A DNA stretch of 64,000 bases from Bradyrhizobium nivariense (GTDB taxonomy: Bacteria > Pseudomonadota > Alphaproteobacteria > Rhizobiales > Xanthobacteraceae): the NCBI RefSeq assembly GCF_029846715.1, contig NZ_JARVWW010000016.1:1-64000 (forward strand), written 5' to 3'. Below the pieces are notes generated by a model. It was not told the DNA's origin. It did not search any database and worked only from the letters and a program-made list of their open reading frames with translations. The translations under genes and the position numbers were made by a program. Positions 1 to 8,372 of this stretch are shown one piece after another; positions within the stretch are counted from its first letter, which is position 1, and every line of letters starts with the position of its first letter.

Positions 1-106
1 GGCTGTCCGTAATCTCTTCAGCCGAACCCGCCGCCACCTCTGCGAACCACCGCGACGGCGCCAAAAACAACACGACAATCTCCGCGCACGACTAACCTAG
101 CGCAGA

Positions 107-220
107 TGAGGGTTGGGGTGAGGGGCTGTCTCGACAAATAAGGTGAGAGACGGACTCGCGGAAGCTCCCCCTCACCCGGCGCTTCGCGCCGACCTCTCCC
201 CGCAAGCGGGGCGAGGTGAA
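107..220. repeat. intergenic palindromic repeat, CCTCACCC/CTCTCCCC family
   Basis: This non-coding stretch has GGGTTGGGGTGAGGGG on the left and CCCTCACCC, GCGCTTCGCGCC and CTCTCCCCGC-AAGC-GGGGCGAGG on the right, which are inverted repeats able to form long hairpins. A second element of the same type lies at 42338-42462. No gene is supported in bases 1-226. Confidence 0.6.
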
Positions 221-226
221 GAAGGA

Positions 227-754
227 TCACGCCGCGCCGTCGCGGAGCGGCGGGAGGTAGGTCAGCGCAGTGTCCCAGGGGAAGAAGATCCAGGTGTCCT
301 GCGACACCTCGGTGATGAAGGTATCAACCAGCGGGCGTCCCTTCGGCTTGGCATAGACAGTGGCGAAATGCGCATCCGGCAGCATCTCTCGCACCAGCTT
401 GCCGGTCTTGCCGGTGTCGACGAGGTCGTCGACGATCAGAAGCCCCTTGCCGGTGCCGCCGCCGAGCTTCATCGCCATTTCTGAAATGCCCTTCAGGACC
501 TGGAGCTCGCCCTGCTTGTCGTGCTCATAGCTGGCGATGCAGACCGTGTCGATCACGCGCACGCCCAGCTCGCGCGCCACGATCGCGGCCGGCACCAGGC
601 CACCGCGGGTGATCGCGATCACCGCATGAAACGGGCCAACCTCGTTGAGCCGCCAGGTCAGCGCCCGGCAATCCCGGTGGAACTGGTCCCACGACACCGG
701 AAAGGGCCGGCCCGCCCGTTCTTGCGCACTTAGTTCCGGTGCTTCACCAGCCAT
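227..754 (-). CDS. gpt: xanthine(-guanine) phosphoribosyltransferase
   Basis: A 175-residue purine salvage enzyme that attaches the ribose-phosphate of PRPP to xanthine or guanine. The PRPP-binding loop VDDLVDTGKT is at residues 108-117, TRGGLVPA at 49-56 supplies the upstream phosphate-binding segment, and WIFFPWD near 155-161 is the C-terminal motif typical of Gpt. Length agrees with the family (about 150-175). It shares a strand with the molybdopterin-binding gene behind it, with 38 bases between them, so the two could be co-transcribed, although no functional link is evident. Substrate preference between xanthine and guanine cannot be read from the sequence. Confidence 0.9.
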   Translation of the reverse strand: MAGEAPELSAQERAGRPFPVSWDQFHRDCRALTWRLNEVGPFHAVIAITRGGLVPAAIVARELGVRVIDTVCIASYEHDKQGELQVLKGISEMAMKLGGGTGKGLLIVDDLVDTGKTGKLVREMLPDAHFATVYAKPKGRPLVDTFITEVSQDTWIFFPWDTALTYLPPLRDGAA

Positions 755-792
755 TATCCTCTCCTGCCATTCGCCTGCCGGCAGCTTCCCTG

Positions 793-1530
793 CTACCGGC
801 TGATGTTCAATCCCGCCAGCATTTCCTTCACCGCCACCATCGCTGCCGCCAGCTTGTCCGCATCGCGCGAGCGCACCACCAGATTGGTGTTCGGCTTCTG
901 GTCTTCGTCCATGAAGGGATAGCTGCCGATGATGGTGTCGGGATGTTCGGCGGCGATCACCCGCAGCGGGCTGCCGATGTCGCCTTCCCGCGCATTGGCG
1001 CGGACCGATTCGGAGAGCATGCGCACGCCCGATTTCAGCTTGGGCGAGACGATGTCCATCATCGCCTGCATGATCGAGGGCACGCCGGCCATCACGATGA
1101 CATTGCCGATCTTGAAGCCGGGGGCGAGGATGGTCGCGCTCTGGATCAACTCGGCACCGTCGGGAATGCGGGCCATGCGCAGGCGGGCCTCGTTGAGGTC
1201 CTGCTCGCTCCAGCGCTCGCGGAAACGAGCGACCACCTCCGGATGATGGTCGATGCCGACGCCGAACGCCTTGGCGACGCTGTCGGCGGTGATGTCGTCA
1301 TGGGTCGGGCCGATGCCGCCGGTGGTGAAGACATAGGTGTAGCGATGCCGCAGTGCATCCAACGCGGCAATGATGTCGGGCTCATCGTCGGAGACGACCC
1401 GGACCTCCTTCAGGTCGATGCCGATATTGGTCAGGTATTCGGCGATGAAGCCGATATTCTTGTCCTTGGTCCGGCCGGACAGGATCTCGTCCCCAATAAC
1501 CAGAATGCCCGCCGTGACGATCTCGCTCAT
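793..1530 (-). CDS. molybdopterin-binding protein, CinA N-terminal/MoaB-like
   Basis: A 245-residue protein with one MoCF-type domain. GDEILSGR at residues 13-20 and TTGGIGPTHDD at 69-79 are the conserved nucleotide/molybdopterin-binding motifs shared by CinA, MoaB and MogA. The C-terminal CinA deamidase domain is absent, so this is the short stand-alone form that is common in alphaproteobacteria. CinA-type proteins act on NAD by-products (ADP-ribose, NMN) and MoaB-type ones on molybdopterin; the sequence alone does not decide between them. The 277 bases upstream (1531-1807) separate it from the divergent Anbu operon and must hold both promoters; no clear box was seen there. Confidence 0.8.
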   Translation of the reverse strand: MSEIVTAGILVIGDEILSGRTKDKNIGFIAEYLTNIGIDLKEVRVVSDDEPDIIAALDALRHRYTYVFTTGGIGPTHDDITADSVAKAFGVGIDHHPEVVARFRERWSEQDLNEARLRMARIPDGAELIQSATILAPGFKIGNVIVMAGVPSIMQAMMDIVSPKLKSGVRMLSESVRANAREGDIGSPLRVIAAEHPDTIIGSYPFMDEDQKPNTNLVVRSRDADKLAAAMVAVKEMLAGLNISR

Positions 1531-1807
1531 ACCTCAAGTCCCTCACCTGTCGGCCCGACTTTGCCGAGGTAACGCGTTGAAGTCACGCGCTTTTGCTGCC
1601 GAAATAAGCAGTCCTCAGCCATTTTTTCAGGCAAGCCGCCGGCCATCCCCGGCAAATGTCCTCTCCCCATGCTTATCGCGCTGGCCCGGCCCTTGCTACC
1701 ACACGAAAGTCATGCACTCTTGCCGCATGGCCAGGACGTTGCGGTCTTCACCAGGGCCTGGCGACCTGTCGAATGGCGCAACGCCTTGCGGAGACAAGTC
1801 GGGATCT

Positions 1808-3226
1808 ATGGCAGTCGCGTTTGATGAAATGAACATTCCCGGTGGGGACCTTCGCCCTGCCTATCAGGAGCTGGCGCGCTGGCTCAAGGAGACGCCTCCC
1901 GAGGCGCTCGAATATCGCCGTCAGGAGGCCGAGCTTCTGTTCCGCCGCATCGGCATCACCTTTGCCGTCTACGGCGATTCCGAGTCCACCGAACGCCTGA
2001 TCCCCTTCGACGTGATCCCGCGGATCATGTCCGGCAAGGAATGGGCGCTGCTGGAGAAGGGCCTGAAGCAGCGCGTGCGCGCGCTCAACATGTTCCTGCG
2101 CGACATCTATCACGGCCGCGACATCCTGCGCGCCGGGATCGTGCCCGACGACCTCATCTTTCAGAACCCGGTCTTCCGCCCCGAGATGAACGGCCAGCAG
2201 GTGCCGCACGACGTCTACGTGCACATCGCCGGCATCGACATCATCCGGGTCGACGCCGAGGACTTCATCGTACTGGAAGACAATGCGCGCACGCCGTCCG
2301 GCGTGTCCTACATGCTGGAAAACCGCGAGATCATGATGCGGCTGTTTCCGGATCTGTTCGCCCGCCACAGGGTGGCGCCGGTCGAGCGCTATCCGGACGA
2401 ACTGCTCTCCGCTCTTCGCTCGGTCGCGCCGAACAGTGCCTCAGGCGAACCGACGGTCGCCCTGCTCACGCCCGGCGTCTACAACTCCGCCTATTACGAG
2501 CACTCTTTCCTTGCCGACAAGCTCGGCATCGAACTGGTTGAGGGCCGCGACCTCATCGTCAAGAACAACGAAGTGTTCATGCGTACGACCGAGGGGGTGA
2601 AGCGGGTCGACGTCATCTATCGCCGTGTCGACGACGACTTCCTCGATCCCCTCACCTTCCGTCCCGACTCAGCGCTCGGCGTGCCCGGGCTGATGTCGGC
2701 CTATGCGGCCGGCAACATCACGCTCGCCAACGCGGTCGGCACCGGCATCGCCGATGACAAGGCGATCTATTCGTACATGCCGGAGGTCGTGAAATTCTAC
2801 CTCGGCGAGGAGCCGATCCTGAAGAACGTGCAGACCTGGCGCTGCCGCGAGCCGAAGGATCTGGCTTACGTGCTCGACAATCTCGGCGAACTCGTCGTCA
2901 AGGAGGTGCACGGCTCCGGCGGTTACGGCATGCTGATCGGCCCCGCAGCGACCAAGGCGACCATCGAAGCGTTCCGCGAAAAGCTCAAGCGCGAGCCGGA
3001 AGGCTTTATCGCGCAGCCGACGCTGGCGCTATCGACCTGCCCGACATGCACCGCAAGCGGCCTCGCGCCGCGCCACGTCGACTTGCGGCCCTTCGTTCTG
3101 ACCGGCAGCAAGCACACCACCATCGTGCCGGGCGGACTGACACGCGTCGCGCTGAAGGAAGGCTCCCTGGTGGTGAACTCGAGCCAGGGCGGCGGCACCA
3201 AAGATACCTGGATTTTGGACGAGTAG
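1808..3226 (+). CDS. circularly permuted ATP-grasp protein, first gene of the Anbu operon
   Basis: A 472-residue protein of the circularly permuted ATP-grasp type 2 family (DUF404/DUF407). VLEDNARTPSGVSYMLENR at residues 155-173 is the family hallmark; VVKEVHGSGGYG near 363 and HVDLRPFVL near 424 are further ATP-grasp segments, ending in SSQGGGTKDTW. ATP-grasp enzymes join a carboxylate to an amine using ATP, and this subtype was proposed to make a peptide-like bond or tag. The reading frame is open upstream to 1370, but the ATG at 1808 begins the conserved protein and the upstream codons look non-coding. The alpha-E gene follows after 4 bases. Confidence 0.9.
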   Translation: MAVAFDEMNIPGGDLRPAYQELARWLKETPPEALEYRRQEAELLFRRIGITFAVYGDSESTERLIPFDVIPRIMSGKEWALLEKGLKQRVRALNMFLRDIYHGRDILRAGIVPDDLIFQNPVFRPEMNGQQVPHDVYVHIAGIDIIRVDAEDFIVLEDNARTPSGVSYMLENREIMMRLFPDLFARHRVAPVERYPDELLSALRSVAPNSASGEPTVALLTPGVYNSAYYEHSFLADKLGIELVEGRDLIVKNNEVFMRTTEGVKRVDVIYRRVDDDFLDPLTFRPDSALGVPGLMSAYAAGNITLANAVGTGIADDKAIYSYMPEVVKFYLGEEPILKNVQTWRCREPKDLAYVLDNLGELVVKEVHGSGGYGMLIGPAATKATIEAFREKLKREPEGFIAQPTLALSTCPTCTASGLAPRHVDLRPFVLTGSKHTTIVPGGLTRVALKEGSLVVNSSQGGGTKDTWILDE

Positions 3227-3230
3227 AGAG

Positions 3231-4175
3231 ATGCTGTCGCGCACCGCCGAAAACCTCTACTGGCTCGCCCGCTACGTCGAACGGGCCGAATATCTCGCGC
3301 GCACGATCGATGCGACGCTGCGCGTCACCGCACTTCCCGCCGCTTATATCGGCAAGACCAACGAATGGGACTCGGCGCTGCTGACCGCAGGCGTCGCCGC
3401 GAGCTTCTATCAGCAGTATGAAGAAGCCAACGAGCGCAACGTCGTCGACTACCTCTCGTTCTCGGCGGACAACCCGTCCTCGATCAGAAACTGCATCGAA
3501 GCGGCGCGGCTGAACTCGCGCTCGGTGCGCACCGCACTGACCAGCGAGATGTGGGACACCATCAACTCGGCCTGGATCGAATTGCAGGAGGTCTGGAGCA
3601 GAGGGACCTCCACGCGCGAGGACCTCGCCAAATTCCTGCGCTTCGTGCAGGAGACCTCGCTGCGTTTCGACGGTTCGGCCTACCGGACCATGCTGCGCAA
3701 CGACGCCTATTGGTTCTCGCGGATGGGCCTGCATCTGGAGCGCGCCGACAACACCGCGCGCATTCTCGACGTGAAGTACCATGTGTTGCTGCCCGAAGAG
3801 GAGCATGTCGGCGGCCCCCTCGATTTCTATCAGTGGACCTCGATCCTGCGCTCGGTCTCGGCGCTGACGGCCTATCACTGGGTCTATCGCGAGACGCTGA
3901 AGCCATGGCTGATCGCGGATTTGCTCATCCTCAACGACACGCTGCCGCGCTCGCTCGCAAGCTGCTACGGCAATCTCGTGCGCAACCTCGACCAGGTCGG
4001 CGTCGCCTATGGCCGCCAGGGCCCGGCCCAGCGCCACGCCCGCGGCATCCGCAACCGGCTCGAACACAGCAATATGAACGACATCTTTCAGCACGGCGTG
4101 CATGAATTCATTCAGGAATTCATCGCTGATAATTCCAGGCTGGGCGAAATCATCACGAAGCAGTATTTGATCTGA
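3231..4175 (+). CDS. alpha-E domain protein (DUF403), Anbu operon
   Basis: A 314-residue, largely helical protein starting MLSRTAENLYWLARYVERAEYLAR, given here as MLSRTAENLYWLARYVERAE then YLAR, which is the family signature, and closing with a run of NDTLPRSLASC and RLGEIITKQYLI. The alpha-E family is found almost only beside circularly permuted ATP-grasp and transglutaminase-like genes. Its biochemical role is unknown; it may act as a scaffold or as an acceptor for the ATP-grasp product. It starts 4 bases after the ATP-grasp stop, so translation is probably coupled. A palindromic repeat separates it from the transglutaminase gene. Confidence 0.9.
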   Translation: MLSRTAENLYWLARYVERAEYLARTIDATLRVTALPAAYIGKTNEWDSALLTAGVAASFYQQYEEANERNVVDYLSFSADNPSSIRNCIEAARLNSRSVRTALTSEMWDTINSAWIELQEVWSRGTSTREDLAKFLRFVQETSLRFDGSAYRTMLRNDAYWFSRMGLHLERADNTARILDVKYHVLLPEEEHVGGPLDFYQWTSILRSVSALTAYHWVYRETLKPWLIADLLILNDTLPRSLASCYGNLVRNLDQVGVAYGRQGPAQRHARGIRNRLEHSNMNDIFQHGVHEFIQEFIADNSRLGEIITKQYLI

Positions 4176-4183
4176 TACACGTA

Positions 4184-4267
4184 GTCATTCCGGGATGGTC
4201 CGAAGGACCAGACCCGGAATCGCGAGATTCCGGGGTCGGCTCTTCCAGCCGCCCGGGAACGACGGAA
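4184..4267. repeat. palindromic repeat, GTCATTCCGGG family
   Basis: The element begins GTCATTCCGGGATGGTCC, passes through GACCCGGAATCGCGAGATTCCGGGGTC and ends CCCGGGAACGACGGAAT, giving nested inverted repeats. It fills the gap between the alpha-E and transglutaminase genes of an otherwise tight operon. Relatives of the same motif are at 20037-20080 and, more loosely, 51856-51943 and 42905-42945. Confidence 0.65.
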
Positions 4268-4277
4268 TCAAAACACC

Positions 4278-5126
4278 ATGCGCCTGCGAATCCTCCACAC
4301 CACGACCTATCGCTACGAGCCGCAGGCGACCAGCGTCATCCAGATCCTGCGCATGACGCCGTGCAGCCATGACGGGCAATATGTGGCGGAATGGCAGATC
4401 GACGTTTCGACCGACACCAAGCTCGACACCCATGAGGACGCGTTCGGCAACGTCACCCATGTGCTGTCCTGCGGACCCGTCGGCGACATCAAGATCACTG
4501 CCGAGGGCCTGATCGAGACCCACGACACCGGCGGCGTTCTCCGCGGCGCCGATGAGCGCTTTCCGGCCGGCATGTTTTTGCGCGCCACGGACCTCACTGG
4601 CGTCAATCCGGCGATGAATGCGGTCGCGCGCCAGCTGCGCAGCGAGGCCGAGAGCGACACCCTCGGCTTCCTGCACACGCTGATGAGCGAGATCGGCGAT
4701 CACATGACCTTCGACGAGGACCCGACCAACAGCGGCACATCGGCGGCCGAGGCGTTCACGCTCAAGCGCGGCGTCTGCCAGGACTACGCGCATATTTTCA
4801 TCGCCTGTGCGCGCAGCGGCGGCGTGCCGGCGCGCTTCGTCTCCGGCCACTTCCTGCGCTCGGACGGCACTGTGCATCAGGACGCCGGCCACGCCTGGGC
4901 GGAAGCCTACGTCGACGGTCTGGGCTGGGTCGGCTTCGATCCCGCCAACAGCATCTGCGCCACCGACGCCCATGTCCGCGTCGCGATCGGGCTCGATTAT
5001 CTCGGCGCAGCCCCCGTGCGCGGCACCCGCTATGGCGGCGGCGCGGAGACGCTGGCGGTGGCCGTGAAGGTCGAGCAGGCCGGCCGCGGCGGCCAGTCGC
5101 AGTCGCAGTCCCAGCGGCAGAGCTGA
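4278..5126 (+). CDS. transglutaminase-like cysteine protease, Anbu operon
   Basis: A 282-residue protein with an N-terminal bacterial transglutaminase-associated region (MRLRILHTTTYRYEPQA) and a catalytic core. The papain-like triad is visible: Cys167 in GVCQDYAH, His205 in GHAWAEAY and Asp221 in FDPANS. Such enzymes cleave or form isopeptide-type bonds. In the Anbu cluster it is thought to work on the product of the ATP-grasp enzyme. The last dozen residues are a Gln-Ser repeat (GGQSQSQSQRQS) encoded by a CAGTCG-type microsatellite, unlikely to be part of the fold and possibly length-variable. The gene keeps the operon direction; the Anbu gene follows after 123 bases. Confidence 0.9.
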   Translation: MRLRILHTTTYRYEPQATSVIQILRMTPCSHDGQYVAEWQIDVSTDTKLDTHEDAFGNVTHVLSCGPVGDIKITAEGLIETHDTGGVLRGADERFPAGMFLRATDLTGVNPAMNAVARQLRSEAESDTLGFLHTLMSEIGDHMTFDEDPTNSGTSAAEAFTLKRGVCQDYAHIFIACARSGGVPARFVSGHFLRSDGTVHQDAGHAWAEAYVDGLGWVGFDPANSICATDAHVRVAIGLDYLGAAPVRGTRYGGGAETLAVAVKVEQAGRGGQSQSQSQRQS

Positions 5127-5249
5127 ACCGCGCCACGCACGCCCCCCACCCGCGGACAGCTTTCGGCCGGCCGCCCCGCGGGAATCGGGGGTTGGAGCGG
5201 CCCTTGAAATTGGCTAGTAATTCCGCGCAAACACGTTCGGGGACTGGAA

Positions 5250-6008
5250 ATGACCTATTGTTGCGGAATCCTGGTTCGGGACGGTCTGGTGATGATCGCC
5301 GACACCCGCACCAATGCCGGCCTCGACAACGTCTCGACCTTCCGCAAGCTCCACATCTTCTCCAATCCCGGCGACCGCATCATGGCGATCGCCAGCGCCG
5401 GCAACCTCGCGATCAGCCAGTCGGTGCTCTCCACGCTGACTGAGGGCCTCGAAGACCCCAACACGGGCGAGATCGAGACGCTGATGAACGCGCCGACCAT
5501 GTTCCAGGCCGCCCAGCGCATCGGCCGGGCGATCCGGGCCGTGCACACGACCGAAGGGCCGGCGCTGAAATCAGAGGACGTGTCGTTCGACGTCTCCTTC
5601 CTGTTCGGCGGCCAGATCAAGGGCGCACGCATGCGCCTGTTCATGGTCTACACGGCGGGTAACTTCATCGAGTGCACCACCGACACGCCCTATTTGCAGA
5701 TCGGCGAGCACAAATACGGCAAGCCGGTGCTCGACCGCGCCATGCATTACGACGTCGAGCTCTACGAAGCGCTCAAGACCGGCCTGATCTCGATGGACTC
5801 GACCATGCGCTCGAACCTCGGCGTCGGCCTGCCGATCGACGTACTGGTGGTGCGTGCCGACGCCTGCGAGGCCGATCTCAACCACCGCATCGAGGCGGGC
5901 GAGCCCTATTTCCACGATTTGCGCTCGCGCTGGTCGGCGGCCTTGCGCGCCGCGCATCAGAACATCCCGCGGCCGCCCTACAAGAACGAAAAAGAACCCA
6001 AAACCTGA
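5250..6008 (+). CDS. Anbu, proteasome-type peptidase
   Basis: A 252-residue member of the bacterial Anbu (ancestral beta subunit) family, a proteasome/HslV relative that forms open helical or ring-like oligomers. It begins MTYCCGIL, so removal of Met exposes Thr as the expected N-terminal nucleophile; ADTRTNAG around residue 18 carries the conserved Asp and STFRKLHIF around 33 the conserved Lys. No regulatory ATPase is encoded nearby, as is usual for Anbu. The cellular substrate is unknown in any organism. An SDR gene starts 26 bases after its stop and is probably in the same transcript. A GGAAATG stretch provides only a weak ribosome-binding site. Confidence 0.93.
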   Translation: MTYCCGILVRDGLVMIADTRTNAGLDNVSTFRKLHIFSNPGDRIMAIASAGNLAISQSVLSTLTEGLEDPNTGEIETLMNAPTMFQAAQRIGRAIRAVHTTEGPALKSEDVSFDVSFLFGGQIKGARMRLFMVYTAGNFIECTTDTPYLQIGEHKYGKPVLDRAMHYDVELYEALKTGLISMDSTMRSNLGVGLPIDVLVVRADACEADLNHRIEAGEPYFHDLRSRWSAALRAAHQNIPRPPYKNEKEPKT

Positions 6009-6034
6009 CAACTTAAGAGAAAAGGCAGGAAACG

Positions 6035-6793
6035 ATGAGTGAAGCGAAGAAGATCGCAGTGGTGACGGGCGCCGGCACCGGAGTCGGGCGCGCGGCGTCG
6101 CTGGCGCTGATGAACACCGGCTTCACCGTTGTGCTCGTCGGGCGCCGGCTCGACATGCTCGAGGAGACCGCCAAGCTCGGCCCCGCGGGACAAAGCCTCT
6201 GCGTCACCGCCGACATGACCAAGCCGGACTCGATCGCCGCGCTGTTTGCCAAGGTGAAGGACACCTATGGCCGCCTCGACGTGCTCTTCAACAATGCCGG
6301 CATGGGCGCGCCGGCCGTGAACTTCGAGGATCTCAGCCTCGAGCAGTGGCAGGCGGTGGTGAACACCAACCTCACCGGCCCGTTCCTGTGCACCCAGCAT
6401 GCCTTCCGCATCATGAAGGACCAGACCCCGCGCGGCGGCCGCATCATCAACAACGGCTCGATCTCGGCGCATGCGCCGCGGCCGTTCTCGGCGGCCTATA
6501 CCTCGACCAAACACGCCATCACGGGCCTCACCAAGGCCTCGAACCTCGACGGCCGCATGTACGACATCGCGGTCGGCCAGGTCGATATCGGCAATGCCGC
6601 GACGCCCATGACCGACCGCATGGTCAACGGCCCCGGCGTGCTTCAGCCCGACGGCACCACCAAGCAGGAGCCACGCATGGATGCGAAGGCGGTCGGCGAT
6701 GCCGTCGCCTACATGGCCGGCCTGCCGCTCGATGCCAACGTGCTGACCATGACGGTGATGGCCAGCAAGATGCCGTTCGTGGGACGGGGCTAA
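6035..6793 (+). CDS. short-chain dehydrogenase/reductase
   Basis: A 252-residue classical SDR. The NAD(P)-binding motif TGAGTGVG is at residues 11-18, NNAG at 86-89, and the catalytic set is Ser142 (or 144), Tyr155 and Lys159 in YTSTK. The Arg pair at 37-38 after the second strand hints at NADP(H) preference. An AGGAAACG ribosome-binding site precedes the ATG. It follows the Anbu gene after 26 bases and so may be co-expressed, but SDR genes are not a standard part of the Anbu operon. The substrate cannot be predicted. Confidence 0.9.
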   Translation: MSEAKKIAVVTGAGTGVGRAASLALMNTGFTVVLVGRRLDMLEETAKLGPAGQSLCVTADMTKPDSIAALFAKVKDTYGRLDVLFNNAGMGAPAVNFEDLSLEQWQAVVNTNLTGPFLCTQHAFRIMKDQTPRGGRIINNGSISAHAPRPFSAAYTSTKHAITGLTKASNLDGRMYDIAVGQVDIGNAATPMTDRMVNGPGVLQPDGTTKQEPRMDAKAVGDAVAYMAGLPLDANVLTMTVMASKMPFVGRG

Positions 6794-6871
6794 CTAAAAA
6801 CTCGAAAACAACCCCATGCACAGTAGGCGCGTGGCGGCGCCCCATTGATTCATCTGCGCTATTACCGCAGT

Positions 6872-6957
6872 CGTCATTGCGAGCGAAGCGAAGCAATCCA
6901 GTATCCCTCCGCGGAAACAGTCTGGATTGTTTCGTCGCTTCGTTCCTCGCAATGACG
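6872..6957. repeat. palindromic repeat, CGTCATTGCGAGCGAAGC family
   Basis: The left arm reads CGTCATTGCGAGCGAAGCG then AAGCAATCCAG; the right arm is its near-inverse CTGGATTGTTTCGTCGCTTCG then CTCGCAATGACG. The element lies between the convergent SDR and MFS genes. A related copy is at 52747-52826 and a decayed one at 16517-16551. Confidence 0.75.
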
Positions 6958-6975
6958 CGGGAGAGAGCTCCCGCC

Positions 6976-8229
6976 CTACTCCAGGCTCTCCACCTGCCGC
7001 AGGCTTGGGAACAGCTTCATCCACAGCAGCGCGACCGCGACCGTGCAGACGCCGCCGAGCACGGCGGCGGGCATCGCGCCGAACAGTGCGGCCGCGACCC
7101 CGCTCTCGAACTGGCCGAGCTGGTTCGAGGCATTGATGAAGAGGAAGTTCACCGCACCGACCCGGCCACGCATCTCGTCGGGAGTCGCGAGCTGCACCAG
7201 CGAGAAGCGGATCACGACGCTGATCGTATCGGCGGCACCGAGGATCGCGAGCGCGAGCACCGACAGCCATATCCAGGACGACAGCGCGAACACGATCGTT
7301 GCAACCCCGAACACGATCACGGCCTGAAACATGCGCAGGCCCACATGGCGCGAGATGGCGTGACGCGCCAGCACCATGGTCATCGCCAGTGCGCCGACGG
7401 CGGGCGCGGCGCGCAAGATCCCGAGCCCCATCGGACCGGTCTGGAGGATGTCGCGGGCATAGATCGGCAGCAGCGCGGTGACGCCGCCGAACAGCACCGC
7501 GAACAGGTCGAGCGAGATGGTGCCGAGGATCGCCGGATTGCCGCGGATGAAGCGGGCGCCGGCAAAGATGTTGTCCGAGTTCGTCCCCTCCTTGGCGACC
7601 GCCTGCGGGCGCGGCCGGATGAAGCCGGTCAGGATCATCCCAAGAATCCAGAACAGCACCATCACGGCATAGGCGAGATGCGGCGCGATCGCGTAGGCCA
7701 AACCGCCGAGCGCGGGCCCCGTGATGGTCGCGACCTGCGCCGCGCCGCTGGAGACGGCGGTGGCGCGCTGGAGCGATCCCTGCGGCGCGATCAGCGGCAG
7801 CAGCGCCGCGGTGGTCGGGCTCTCGAACGCGCCGGCAATGCCGAGCACGAAGGTCGCGACGAAAATCTGCACTTCGCTGACTGCGCCGAGATAGGTACTG
7901 ACAGCGAGATAGAGCGCGGTCGCGGCTTCCATGAGCTGGCAGAGCTGCACCACGCGCTTGCGCTCGTAGCGGTCGGCGGCGTGGCCGGCGACGAACACGA
8001 GGAGCGCCGTCGGCAAGAACTGCACGAGGCCGACCATGCCGAGGTCGAAGGCCGAGCCGGTGAGATCGTAGATCTGCCAGCCGATCGCGACCGCCGCGAT
8101 CTGGCTGGAAAAGCGCGACAGGCTGCGCGAGAGCAGGAAGAACAGGAAGGCGCGGTGGGAGAGGAGCGCGCGGGCGCTCACCGACCGATTCGCTGAAACT
8201 GGCTGCTCTGGCATCGCCTCTTCGGTCAC
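6976..8229 (-). CDS. MFS transporter, probable exporter
   Basis: A 417-residue membrane protein with about 12 hydrophobic segments. It is of the MFS_3/EntS-like subgroup: GHAADRYERKRV after the second helix is the MFS loop 2-3 motif, RGRVGAVNFLFINASNQLG matches the conserved region before helix 11. Members export small molecules such as siderophores or drugs; the substrate here is unknown. The ATG at 8229 is followed by a second possible start (MPEQ) five codons later. It is divergent from nupC with 143 bases between. Confidence 0.85.
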   Translation of the reverse strand: MTEEAMPEQPVSANRSVSARALLSHRAFLFFLLSRSLSRFSSQIAAVAIGWQIYDLTGSAFDLGMVGLVQFLPTALLVFVAGHAADRYERKRVVQLCQLMEAATALYLAVSTYLGAVSEVQIFVATFVLGIAGAFESPTTAALLPLIAPQGSLQRATAVSSGAAQVATITGPALGGLAYAIAPHLAYAVMVLFWILGMILTGFIRPRPQAVAKEGTNSDNIFAGARFIRGNPAILGTISLDLFAVLFGGVTALLPIYARDILQTGPMGLGILRAAPAVGALAMTMVLARHAISRHVGLRMFQAVIVFGVATIVFALSSWIWLSVLALAILGAADTISVVIRFSLVQLATPDEMRGRVGAVNFLFINASNQLGQFESGVAAALFGAMPAAVLGGVCTVAVALLWMKLFPSLRQVESLE

Positions 8230-8322
8230 GCTCGGACTATCCAGCTCCTGATGTGGACGTGCTCCGCGTGGCTGACGCGGACCTGCTTGTCAACAGCGGG
8301 ACGCTCCGACAATCTCCCGGCA

Positions 8323-8352
8323 TTGCATTTGCAACGCACGCGCGGCCATAAT
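8323..8352 (+). promoter_or_regulatory. candidate sigma-70 promoter of nupC
   Basis: TTGCAT at 8323-8328 and CATAAT at 8347-8352 are separated by 18 bases and lie about 20 bases upstream of the nupC ATG. Prediction from sequence only. Confidence 0.35.
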
Positions 8353-8372
8353 CATCGGGGTTTGGGGACATC

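Noticed and set aside
1370..1807. N-terminal extension of the ATP-grasp frame
   Set aside because: The codons before 1808 cross the mirror of the molybdopterin-binding gene and an intergenic region; the conserved protein begins at 1808.
5210..5235. Sigma-54-like TGGC...TTCCGC before Anbu
   Set aside because: The GG-N10-GC spacing is not met.
6346..8196. 616-codon plus-strand open frame
   Set aside because: It runs through the SDR gene in another frame, the 6872 repeat and the antisense of the MFS gene; not a protein.
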